NCBI GenBank assembly: GCA_030039695.1 | Contig: JASHVB010000047.1 | Location: 1 to 6,366, forward strand | Reading direction: 5' to 3' | DNA length: 6,366 nucleotides | Source: Acetobacteraceae bacterium | GTDB taxonomy: Bacteria > Pseudomonadota > Alphaproteobacteria > Acetobacterales > Acetobacteraceae | Shown: positions 1-6,296 of the stretch, one piece after another | How the letters are laid out: each line of letters starts with the position of its first letter | Position numbering within the stretch: the stretch's first letter is position 1 | Notes under the pieces: model-generated | The model's input: only the letters and a program-made list of their open reading frames with translations | What the model was told of the DNA's origin: nothing | Databases searched by the model: none | Position numbers and translations under genes: made by a program

Positions 1-667
1 CGTCTATGACAACGGCACGTTCACCACGCTGAATGTCCCGGGTGCCACCGAAACCCTCGCCTACGCGATCAACGACCGTGGCGACGTCGCCGGAGTGTAC
101 AACGACAGCAGCCCCGGGGAGCACGGCTTTCTCTATGACAACGGCACGTACACCACGCTGAATGCCCCGGGTGACGCCACGATCACTGGCATGAGCATCA
201 ACGATCGTGGCGAGGTCGCCGGAACCTACGTCGACAGCAGCGGCGTCACTCACGGCTTCGTCTATGACAACGGCACACTCACCACGTTGAATGTCCCGGG
301 TGCCAGCGATACCGTCGTCTCCGGCATCAACGACCGCGGCGAGATCGCCGGAACCTACACGGACAGCAGCGGGGAGCAGCACGGCTTTCTGGCAACGCCC
401 GAGGGTGGTGGGGCGAGTGTGGGTGGTTTCAGGTTCGGCGAGCTGCTGTCCGCCCACGCGCGCCACGGCGGTGTGAACGACCTACTGCCCGGTGTTCCGG
501 GCATCTGGGACGGATCACCGTGGTCCGCGAACGGCCCAGGCATGATGGATCAGACGCCGGCCGCCGGTGCGGGTTTCGCGTCGTTCGGCGGCCTGGCACG
601 CGACCAAACGGCGACGCAGGCATTGTTGCACGGGAGTGGCACGTCGCTCGGAGCTGGCGCGGGCTAG
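1..667 (+). CDS. HAF-type repeat protein, 3' part (5' end outside window)
   Basis: The reading frame is open from the left edge to a TAG at 665-667, so the real start lies upstream; an internal ATG at 95 falls inside a repeat and is not the start. The visible 221 residues begin with three complete 43-residue repeats. Each has the pattern YDNGT-TTLN-PG, then IND-RG-VAG-Y, then DSS and a closing HGF. This matches the HAF family of probable extracellular repeats (from memory), thought to form beta-rich, propeller-like surface or secreted proteins. After the last HGF comes a tail of about 92 residues rich in Gly, Ala, Ser and Pro. No catalytic motif, membrane segment or LPXTG anchor is visible in it. 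Any signal peptide would be outside the window. The function is unknown; a secreted or surface role is an inference from the family. The repeat assignment is fairly certain, the role is not. Confidence 0.85.
   Translation, partial: VYDNGTFTTLNVPGATETLAYAINDRGDVAGVYNDSSPGEHGFLYDNGTYTTLNAPGDATITGMSINDRGEVAGTYVDSSGVTHGFVYDNGTLTTLNVPGASDTVVSGINDRGEIAGTYTDSSGEQHGFLATPEGGGASVGGFRFGELLSAHARHGGVNDLLPGVPGIWDGSPWSANGPGMMDQTPAAGAGFASFGGLARDQTATQALLHGSGTSLGAGAG
2..388 (+). repeat. Three tandem 129-bp coding repeats (HAF units)
   Basis: Copies lie at 2-130, 131-259 and 260-388. Each is exactly 129 bp (43 codons), with no length variation. The start of each copy is nearly identical at the DNA level, sharing TATGACAACGGCAC and ACCACG(C/T)TGAATG, while the middle varies (GATETLAYA, GDATITGMS, GASDTVVSG). 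Similarity at synonymous positions suggests fairly recent duplication or conversion. More copies probably lie to the left of the window, because copy 1 starts at the edge. Confidence 0.9.
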
Positions 668-711
668 AGAGCCGAGTTATCGACATGCAGGCCCGGTGAC
701 CGCGAAGCTGT

Positions 712-742
712 GCGAAATGGCCATCTGGCCGGTCATTTCCGC
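712..742. terminator. Possible bulged stem-loop between converging genes
   Basis: GAAATG-GCC (714-722) can pair with GGC-C-CATTTC (727-739) around an ATCT loop, with a three-base bulge (GGT side). It lies between the repeat-protein gene on the plus strand and the decayed minus-strand gene, and overlaps the latter's stop codon at 733-735. No run of T follows on either strand, so an intrinsic terminator is only a possibility. Confidence 0.2.
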
Positions 743-1294
743 AGTTGTGCTACCTTGAGCTCCCGCCACAGCCAGGTGAAGTCGTAGGTCGCCATCGGGT
801 CATCCTGGTCTGGGGCGTTGCCCGAGCGGTTTTCCAAGTGCTTCAGCCATGCCGCCAGGGCGCGGCGCCCTTTAGCGCCGCGCGCGGCGGCTCGGGGAGA
901 CACGCCTCCAAGCATCGCCACCGGCTCATCGAGAAGCGCCCGGTACTGCCTGTCGAGCATGGCGTGAACCAGCTCCGCCTGGACCTCGGGCGGGATGTCA
1001 GCCGTAGGCTGCTTGTCGCCGGGACGGCGCTGCTGTCCGCATCTGCTCCACGGTCTGGATCTCGGTCAGCGGCGGAGCAACGAGATCGGTGAGCGTCGCG
1101 GACAGCATGGCCTTGCCGCGTTCAGCGCGTGCCGCCGAGCTCACACTGAGCGGGATGGTGCGCTCCTTCAATTCAATATTTCCCGGCACGACAGCACCAT
1201 CCTCCATCGTGATGTTCCAAATGATCGCCCTTGCACCACCGGATTTTGCCGGCCGGGGCGACGCGGGGAGGCACTGGTCGCCAAGGGGGGCGCA
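733..1294 (-). pseudogene. Frameshifted, N-terminally truncated conserved protein remnant
   Basis: Two minus-strand frames join into one sensible protein. The upstream frame (open 1294-998) reads IIWNITMEDGAVVPGNIELK, then a segment with RAERGKAML and LTEIQTVEQM. The downstream frame (open 1065-733) continues GDKQPTADIPPEVQAEL, then DEPVAMLGGVSPRAAA, WLKHLENRSG and DPMATYDFTWLWRELKV, ending in TGA at 733-735. The join needs a shift of one base between about 1040 and 1024. From memory, the order ERG-ALL, LTEIQTVEQM, IPPEV, LDEP-ALGG-SPR-A, WLK-LEN and PMA-YDF-W-W-EL is a conserved C-terminal region of proteobacterial proteins, usually hypothetical and sometimes linked to SEC-C-type proteins; I cannot name the family with confidence. 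A TAA at 1295-1297 closes the upstream frame, and no N-terminal portion is recognisable beyond it. A decayed gene is most likely; a sequencing error could explain the frameshift but not the missing N-terminus. Confidence 0.65.
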
Positions 1295-1475
1295 TTAACT
1301 CCGGCCCGCCCGTGTGCGCAGCGGATTGTACTTGCGCAAACGGAATAGCACGGTACGCCGATTTTGGACCACCCGCCGACGACGTACGGCGACGTTCAGC
1401 CATCTGACCCGCGGCGCGCAAGTCGAGATTCCCTTCGTGGTCAGCGCCACGCGTCCCTAAACACCACGGAGGTAT
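1295..1475. other. Non-coding stretch, nothing identifiable
   Basis: I see no supported gene, RNA or repeat here. A minus-strand frame running 1421-1173 crosses it but has an unstructured Arg/Pro-rich product, and its lower part overlaps the better-supported remnant in another frame. The stretch may include eroded upstream sequence of that remnant. Confidence 0.4.
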
Positions 1476-1503
1476 ACGTTGTCAACTTTGTGGTTGACAA
1501 CGT
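1476..1503. promoter_or_regulatory. 11-bp-arm inverted repeat, probable TetR operator
   Basis: ACGTTGTCAAC (1476-1486) and GTTGACAACGT (1493-1503) are exact reverse complements separated by TTTGTG. Each arm also contains a smaller near-palindrome, GTTG-N-CAAC, with centres 15 bp apart. The right arm contains the -35-like TTGACA of the downstream promoter. Size, symmetry and position just before a TetR-family gene fit an autoregulatory operator. The symmetry is seen directly; the binding protein is inferred. Confidence 0.7.
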
Positions 1504-1523
1504 CAACCTAGGTTGATCATAAC
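1494..1523 (+). promoter_or_regulatory. Probable sigma70 promoter of the TetR/diiron operon
   Basis: A perfect -35 consensus TTGACA lies at 1494-1499. The best -10 match is CATAAC at 1518-1523 (four of six bases) with an 18-bp spacer; TCATAA at 1517-1522 with a 17-bp spacer is a poorer match. Transcription would begin around 1529-1531, practically at the start codon. The promoter is embedded in the two palindromes, so a bound repressor would block polymerase. Confidence 0.5.
1503..1516. promoter_or_regulatory. Perfect 14-bp palindrome between -35 and -10
   Basis: TCAACCTAGGTTGA is self-complementary over its full length and shares the CAAC/GTTG tetrads with the larger inverted repeat immediately upstream, with which it overlaps by one base. 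It fills most of the promoter spacer. It is probably a second operator for the same repressor, or an extension of a composite site. Confidence 0.6.
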
Positions 1524-1528
1524 CGCGC

Positions 1529-2152
1529 ATGGAAGGAACCAAGGGACGGCTCGTCGAGGCCGCATCGCAGCTGTTGGACAGCGGCGGCGAAAGCGCGGTG
1601 ACGCTGCGGGCGGTGGCCGAGGCGGTCGGTGTGTCACACAACGCACCCTATCGCCATTTCAAAGACCGAAATGCGCTGCTCGCCGCTGTCGCCGAGCGCG
1701 ATCTGGCTGCGCTCCGCCGGGCATTTCGCCGCCGCCGGCCCCGGGCGGACGCGAAGGGCGCCCTGAAGGCGGCGGTCATGCATTTCGTCAGCTACGCGCG
1801 CGCGCACCCGGCGCGCTACCGCCTGCTGTTCAGCGGCCCGGAAATCTGTGTCGACGGCGGCAGCATGCAGGAAGCGGCGCGCGACGCCTTCGATGCCTTT
1901 GGTGCGCTGGTCGCGCAGTGCCAGCAAAGCAGCGACACTGCTTCGGCCGACAGCGTGAAACTCACGGGCCTGATCTACGCCACAGTTCGCGGCGCGCTGG
2001 ATATAGACCTCAGCGGCCACGCCAAGGAACGCAATGGGCTGGACGACCTCGGCGCGACGATCGACTTGCTCCTAAATTTCATCTGGCCGCCGCCTCCCGG
2101 CCTCGGCGCGGCGCACGCCCCCCTGGAAATGCTGGCCTCGGAGAATCTGTGA
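1529..2152 (+). CDS. TetR/AcrR-family transcriptional repressor
   Basis: 207 residues, a normal TetR length. The N-terminus has the family layout: helix 1 around residues 4-18 (GRLVEAASQLLDSGG), helix 2 at 25-33 (TLRAVAEAV), the turn GVS, and a recognition helix HNAPYRHFKDR at 37-47. The C-terminal ligand domain includes MHFVSYARAHPARYRLLFSG at 84-103, which resembles the WHG-type (TetR_C_33-like) C-terminal domain (from memory). The ATG at 1529 is chosen because the HTH starts at the usual distance and because the promoter and palindromes end just before it. There is no Shine-Dalgarno sequence before this ATG, so translation may be leaderless. The stop codon overlaps the next ATG (TGATG), which suggests translational coupling. 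It probably represses its own operon through the 1476-1516 palindromes; the inducer is unknown. An overlapping frame that begins near 1513 and runs through this gene is a shadow. Confidence 0.93.
   Translation: MEGTKGRLVEAASQLLDSGGESAVTLRAVAEAVGVSHNAPYRHFKDRNALLAAVAERDLAALRRAFRRRRPRADAKGALKAAVMHFVSYARAHPARYRLLFSGPEICVDGGSMQEAARDAFDAFGALVAQCQQSSDTASADSVKLTGLIYATVRGALDIDLSGHAKERNGLDDLGATIDLLLNFIWPPPPGLGAAHAPLEMLASENL
2140..2143 (+). promoter_or_regulatory. Ribosome binding site of the diiron gene
   Basis: GGAG followed by eight bases before the ATG at 2152, inside the last codons of the TetR gene. It supports 2152 as the true start rather than the much earlier in-frame start near 1513. Confidence 0.6.
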
Positions 2153-3222
2153 TGTCGACAAGCTATCGCTACACGTTGCCAGTCGAGCAGTCGGAATGGA
2201 AATTCGACGGCCATACCGATGTCTGCTTCACCTGGGAGTACGACGAGAACCGCGAGAGCCTACTGCAGCTCTATGACAAGGGCAAAAAGCAGCAATGGGA
2301 CGCTGCCGAGCGCATCGACTGGTCACAGGACCTCGACCCCGAAAACCCGATGCTGATCGACGACCGGGTCATCCCTATCTTCGGCTCGGACATCTGGAAC
2401 CGCATGACCGAAACCGAGCGCCGTCGTTTGCGGCATCACAATCAGGCCTCGCAAATCTCGCAGTTCATGCATGGCGAGCAGGGCGCGCTGATCGCAACGT
2501 CGAAGATCGTGCAGACGGTTCCCGACCTCGACTCGAAGTTCTACGCTGCGACGCAGGTAATGGACGAGGCGCGGCACGTCGAGGCGTATACTCGCCTGCT
2601 GCACGAGAAATTCGAGCTCGCCTACCCGATCACCCCCGGGCTGAAGGCACTGCTCGAAAGCGGCTTATCGGACAGTCGCTGGGACATGACCTATCTGACG
2701 ATGCAGATCCTGATCGAGGGATTGGCGCTGGCGGCATTCCAGCGGCTGCGCGACCAGTCGAAAAATCCGCTGGCCGCGGCGGTCAACGCTTATGTCATGC
2801 AAGACGAGGCACGGCATGTGGCGTTCGGCCGGCTGGCGCTGCGCGACTATTACCCCCAGCTCACGGACGCCGAGCGGGTCGAGCGCGAGGAATTCACCGT
2901 GCAGGCGTGCTGGCACATGCGCGACCGCTTCAACAGCCGCGAGGTGTTTGAGCGGGTCGGTCTGCCCGTCCGGGAGTGCATCGAGATCCTCGACCGATCC
3001 GAATCTATGCGGATGTTCCGTAGCCGCATTTTCAGCCGCATTGTGCCGACGGTGCGCGACATCGGGCTGTGGAGCCCGAAGGTGCAGGAAGCCTTTGCGG
3101 CAATGGGGGCGATCGAGTTTGCTCAGGTCGACGCTGCCGCGATGCTCGCGAACGACGCCAAGGTCGCGGACGAATTCGACGCCCGAACGCGCCTTCGCGA
3201 TGCCGGTGTCGCGTTGCCGTAA
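2152..3222 (+). CDS. Ferritin-like (R2-like) diiron protein, probable oxidase/oxygenase
   Basis: 356 residues. The diiron ligand pattern is complete and symmetric: E109 (MHGEQ), E139 and H142 (VMDEARHVE), E189 (ILIEG), E219 and H222 (MQDEARHVA). Each half has Glu, 29 residues, then Glu-x-x-His, as expected of a ferritin-like four-helix bundle. Residues 35-60 (with LYDKGKKQQWDAAERIDW) resemble the N-terminal segment of R2-like proteins. A helical extension of about 115 residues follows the second motif. No signal peptide or membrane segment is seen, so it is probably cytoplasmic. Members of this superfamily use O2 to oxidise varied substrates (ribonucleotide reductase R2, AurF-type N-oxygenases, desaturases); which of these it is closest to cannot be settled here. 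The in-frame extension upstream to about 1513 is rejected because it translates the TetR gene in another frame. It is co-transcribed with the TetR gene, which suggests induction by a compound it processes. Confidence 0.9.
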   Translation: MSTSYRYTLPVEQSEWKFDGHTDVCFTWEYDENRESLLQLYDKGKKQQWDAAERIDWSQDLDPENPMLIDDRVIPIFGSDIWNRMTETERRRLRHHNQASQISQFMHGEQGALIATSKIVQTVPDLDSKFYAATQVMDEARHVEAYTRLLHEKFELAYPITPGLKALLESGLSDSRWDMTYLTMQILIEGLALAAFQRLRDQSKNPLAAAVNAYVMQDEARHVAFGRLALRDYYPQLTDAERVEREEFTVQACWHMRDRFNSREVFERVGLPVRECIEILDRSESMRMFRSRIFSRIVPTVRDIGLWSPKVQEAFAAMGAIEFAQVDAAAMLANDAKVADEFDARTRLRDAGVALP

Positions 3223-3496
3223 ATGATGAGACGGCCAGGTCAGCGGCAATATTGAGAAACGTGAGCGGCCAAATTCTCACCTGATTCGGGTCTGGCACAC
3301 ATTTGGTGACCCGGCCGGACCGGGAGGATGGGCCCGTTCCCTTCACGCACCACCCCACGTGTATGAAACAGAATCTACTCACCTCACCATTTTCGGATAT
3401 CCGACTTGCGTCCGCGGCGGTGGTTAAGCCCCATACAAGGGTCAGCATGGCAGCCGGCGAGTTTCTTTTCCCAAGCCCGATCGGAATGCATGTGCG
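3223..3496. other. Intergenic region between convergent genes
   Basis: This 274-bp gap separates the diiron operon from the oppositely oriented STAND gene. No convincing gene is present; the short plus-strand frame from 3303 has no recognisable features. Short self-complementary pieces exist (TGAGAA/TTCTCA at 3253-3279; CCCGG/CCGGG around 3309-3323), but none has a T-run, so a terminator cannot be assigned. Confidence 0.4.
3240..3279. repeat. Degenerate 18-bp direct repeat
   Basis: TCAGCGGCAATATTGAGA (3240-3257) and TGAGCGGCCAAATTCTCA (3262-3279) match at 12 of 18 positions and share the core AGCGGC followed by AAT/AAAT-T. Their starts are 22 bp apart. Such pairs occur at the ends of IS21-type elements, but no transposase or second end is present in the window, so this is only a possible relic. 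Confidence 0.3.
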
Positions 3497-6280
3497 TCAC
3501 CCCCGAAGTTCGTCCACGAATGCTTTCGCGGCGCGCAAATCGGGCGTCCCGAAGCCCTCGGTGAAGCGATCGTAGACCGGTGCGAGAATCTGCCGCGCCT
3601 CGCCGCCACGACCGTGTTGCACGCAAAGGCGCGCGAGACTGACGGCCGCGCGTAGCTCCCAGAGCAGCGCTTCCTGTTCCTGAGCGATTTTGAGCGCCTG
3701 GTGGAACGAGTCTTTCGCGCCCGATACATCCTCACGCCGGAGCAGAATGTCGCCCTTGATGCGCAGCACTTCTGCGAAGAACAGGTCGTGGCCGTGCTCG
3801 GCTTGTACCACGTCATCCAATCCTTCGTTCACGGCGGCGAGCGCCTCGTCGAGTTGGCCGAGCCCGGCAAGGCCTGTCGCGAGAGCACCTTTGAACTCCG
3901 GGTATGACATCCGCCACCCGAAACGGCGGCAGACGTCGAACGCATCGTTCAACGCGATCACGCCTTGCGCAAACTTGCCCTGTTCGATCATCAACTTTCC
4001 GGATAGGAAACCGCCCGCGGTCTGCCAGAACGGTGCGTTGATGCGGGTCGCGGTCTCAATCAGGCGCGCAATGCTTTGCTCGGCGGCCGCGAAATCGCCG
4101 GTGGTGGGCATAATGCGGCACGCGCCATAATACAGCATACGGCAGAACGGGAACGGAAGGTCTGTGGGCGACAATTCGCCGAGACTCGTCTGAGCCTCCA
4201 ACTTCGCCTGATCGATGAAACCCCGCAACCAGAGTGCCGCTGAGAGAAACGCTCGCACCACACCACGATACGCCAGTACAATTTCAGACCACCGCGATCG
4301 CTCCAGCATTGAACGATCAACGTTCAGAAACCTCTGCAGAAATCCTTGCGCCTCTCGCGGCCTGCCGACCATAACCAACGCGCAGCCAATCAGCCCCTCG
4401 GCATTGGCACTGAGCACCGCGTTGCCAGTCTCGTCGGCCAACCGCAAAAACCGCTCGGCCGCCATGCGCGTCCTATCGTGCTCGACGCTAAAGCTGTGAT
4501 GCAAGATAATGCCCACCAGAGCTCGCGCCTGAGCATAGAGATCGTCAAGGGCTTCCGCGGCGTCGTGAGCTTTGGTCAGCAGATCCAGTGACTCCCCTGC
4601 GCCACGCGGCGTATCGATCGTGGACGTAGCCACGTCAACCCGCAACCAGTCCGCGTTGAAGGCCGCGAGATCGACACCGAGAGCCGTGTCTCCGCCGGCG
4701 GAGAAGCACCAGTCGAGCACGCTGCGAATGTTGTCGATTTCTCGAATTCGGTCCGCCCGCTCCTGCGCGGAGACGCCTGCGCTGATCTCCGACACTGACC
4801 GTGAATAGCGATCCAGAAAGTACCTCGCGTGGCGCTGTGCCGCCTCGTCGCGTTCGCCCTCTGCGGCGAGCTTCTCCAGGGCGTAGGCGCGAATCGTCTC
4901 CAACAAATACCAGCGCGAGGGCGCGTCCCGGCCCATCGTGACCAGGGACTTCGTGATGAGGTTTGCGATGCACTCCATGACAAAGGACGGCTCGGCACCA
5001 CCATCGTTCACCACCGCGGTGGCCGCCGCGACGGTGAAGCCGCCGGAAAAGATGGCCAGGTGACGCAGCAGACGCTGCTCCGCAGCGGGCAGGAGTTCAT
5101 AGCTCCAATCGAGCACCGCCCGCAGGGTCCGATGCTGCGGCAGCGCCGTCCTTCGGCCACGCGTCAGCAGTGCAAAACGATCGTGCAAATGCGCAATGAT
5201 CAGTTGTATGCCCAACGTAGAAGCACGCGCTGCGGCGAATTCGATTGCCAGCGGGATGCCATCGAGATGCCGGCAGATCGCGCCGACGCTCGGAAGTTCG
5301 CCGGCACGCGGCGAGAAACTCGCGTCCAATTCCCTTGTCCGGGCGATAAACAGCTCGACCGCGCTGCTGTTCAAAATGTAGTCCGCTTCGTCACGCCCAG
5401 CAGCAGGAACTTCCAGCGGCGGAACACGATACATGTGCTCACCTTGGATCCCGAGGGTTTCGCGGCTTGTCGCTATGATCGTGGTGTTCGGGCAGTGCGC
5501 CAGAAGTGTTTCGGCCAGGACTGCGACCGCCCCGATGACATGCTCGCAATTGTCCAGGACCAGGAGCAGCTTTTTGTCCCCGACAGAACGCGCGATGGTT
5601 TCGAGCGCGACGCTGCTTGACGCGATCGACACTTTGAGTGCACCTGCTACCGTCGTTGATACGAGGGCAGGATCGGACAGCGACGCCAACTCAGCCAACC
5701 AACCGCCATGGGGGAAGTCGCCCAAGACTTCGCGCGCGACCTTCAGCGCGAGGATGGTTTTGCCGATGCCGCCGGGTCCGGTCAGCGTCACCACACGGTA
5801 CGCCGACACGAGGTCCCGCAGCCGCGCCACCGCCTCCCTTCGACCAATGAGGCGTGTAAAAGGTGCAGGAAAATTGGTGACCGGAGCTTCGGCTTCGATC
5901 CGCACCCGCTGCGCATGGACCGGCGATGCGACCCCGTCCTGCCTCTGGATAGTCCATTGACCGAGTAGCCGGTAGCCGCGGCCGGACTCGGTCTTCAGCA
6001 GGCTCCGATATCGCCCGAGCGCCTTGCGGACCGCCATCGTATGAACCACCAACGTGTTTTCCGTGACGGTGGCGCCTGGCCAGATGCGATCCATCAGCTC
6101 ATTTTTGGTGACGAGCTCGCCGGCCGACCGGGCGAGTATTTCGATGATCTGAAAAGCCCGTCCGCCAACCCGCACGGCAGCGCCAAGGACCCGGAGTTCG
6201 CGGCGGGCGAGGTCGATCTCGCACTCACCCGAGGCATGAACCAGTCGAATCCGCTCGTCAGGAATATGTACAGCAGTCAC
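3497..6280 (-). CDS. OmpR-type winged helix / STAND (NB-ARC-like) ATPase / TPR-like regulator
   Basis: 927 residues. Residues 10-107 form an OmpR/CadC-type DNA-binding winged helix (LVTKNELMDRIWPGATVTEN, recognition helix near 73-89, wing motif SGRGYRLLG at 99-107). Residues 141-360 form a STAND P-loop ATPase: Walker A GPGGIGKT at 168-175, Walker B LLLVLDN with D243, sensor IATSRE with R273, and the GLPL-type motif DGIPLAIEFAAA at 340-351. A winged segment follows (RHLAIFSGGF at 406-415) and then LLETIRAYALEKL at 459-471, typical of predicted ATPases of the COG3903 type (from memory). Residues 565-927 are TPR-like helical repeats ending in FTEGFGTPDLRAAK. It resembles AfsR but lacks the BTAD domain, and unlike MalT has its DNA-binding domain at the N-terminus. 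It probably senses a ligand or protein through the helical region, then binds DNA in an ATP-dependent state. The GTG start is chosen for its ribosome binding site and domain position; the frame stays open to the window edge. It converges on the diiron operon, so its targets are probably elsewhere. Confidence 0.9.
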   Translation of the reverse strand: MTAVHIPDERIRLVHASGECEIDLARRELRVLGAAVRVGGRAFQIIEILARSAGELVTKNELMDRIWPGATVTENTLVVHTMAVRKALGRYRSLLKTESGRGYRLLGQWTIQRQDGVASPVHAQRVRIEAEAPVTNFPAPFTRLIGRREAVARLRDLVSAYRVVTLTGPGGIGKTILALKVAREVLGDFPHGGWLAELASLSDPALVSTTVAGALKVSIASSSVALETIARSVGDKKLLLVLDNCEHVIGAVAVLAETLLAHCPNTTIIATSRETLGIQGEHMYRVPPLEVPAAGRDEADYILNSSAVELFIARTRELDASFSPRAGELPSVGAICRHLDGIPLAIEFAAARASTLGIQLIIAHLHDRFALLTRGRRTALPQHRTLRAVLDWSYELLPAAEQRLLRHLAIFSGGFTVAAATAVVNDGGAEPSFVMECIANLITKSLVTMGRDAPSRWYLLETIRAYALEKLAAEGERDEAAQRHARYFLDRYSRSVSEISAGVSAQERADRIREIDNIRSVLDWCFSAGGDTALGVDLAAFNADWLRVDVATSTIDTPRGAGESLDLLTKAHDAAEALDDLYAQARALVGIILHHSFSVEHDRTRMAAERFLRLADETGNAVLSANAEGLIGCALVMVGRPREAQGFLQRFLNVDRSMLERSRWSEIVLAYRGVVRAFLSAALWLRGFIDQAKLEAQTSLGELSPTDLPFPFCRMLYYGACRIMPTTGDFAAAEQSIARLIETATRINAPFWQTAGGFLSGKLMIEQGKFAQGVIALNDAFDVCRRFGWRMSYPEFKGALATGLAGLGQLDEALAAVNEGLDDVVQAEHGHDLFFAEVLRIKGDILLRREDVSGAKDSFHQALKIAQEQEALLWELRAAVSLARLCVQHGRGGEARQILAPVYDRFTEGFGTPDLRAAKAFVDELRG

Positions 6281-6289
6281 GTTGATTCG

Positions 6290-6296
6290 TCCACCC
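6290..6296 (-). promoter_or_regulatory. Ribosome binding site of the STAND regulator
   Basis: On the minus strand GGGTGGA precedes the GTG at 6280 with nine intervening bases. It supports this GTG as the start, although the frame is open further upstream with no ATG. Confidence 0.5.

Noticed and set aside
745..1348. Two overlapping plus-strand frames across the decayed gene
   Set aside because: Their products look random, while the minus strand gives a coherent conserved protein segment across the same DNA.
1173..1421. 82-residue minus-strand frame as the missing N-terminus of the decayed gene
   Set aside because: It is in a different frame, overlaps the supported segment, and shows no continuity with it.
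1513..2151. N-terminal extension of the diiron protein to a start near 1513
   Set aside because: The extension lies wholly over the TetR gene in another frame, is Arg/Gly-rich without domain features, and the ATG at 2152 has its own ribosome binding site and a family-like N-terminus.
2665..3249. 194-residue open frame on the minus strand
   Set aside because: It is antisense to the diiron gene, His/Arg-rich, and has no family resemblance; typical of shadows in GC-rich DNA.
4829..5620. 263-residue open frame on the plus strand
   Set aside because: It lies antisense inside the STAND ATPase gene, whose Walker and GLPL motifs are clear; its product has no recognisable domain.
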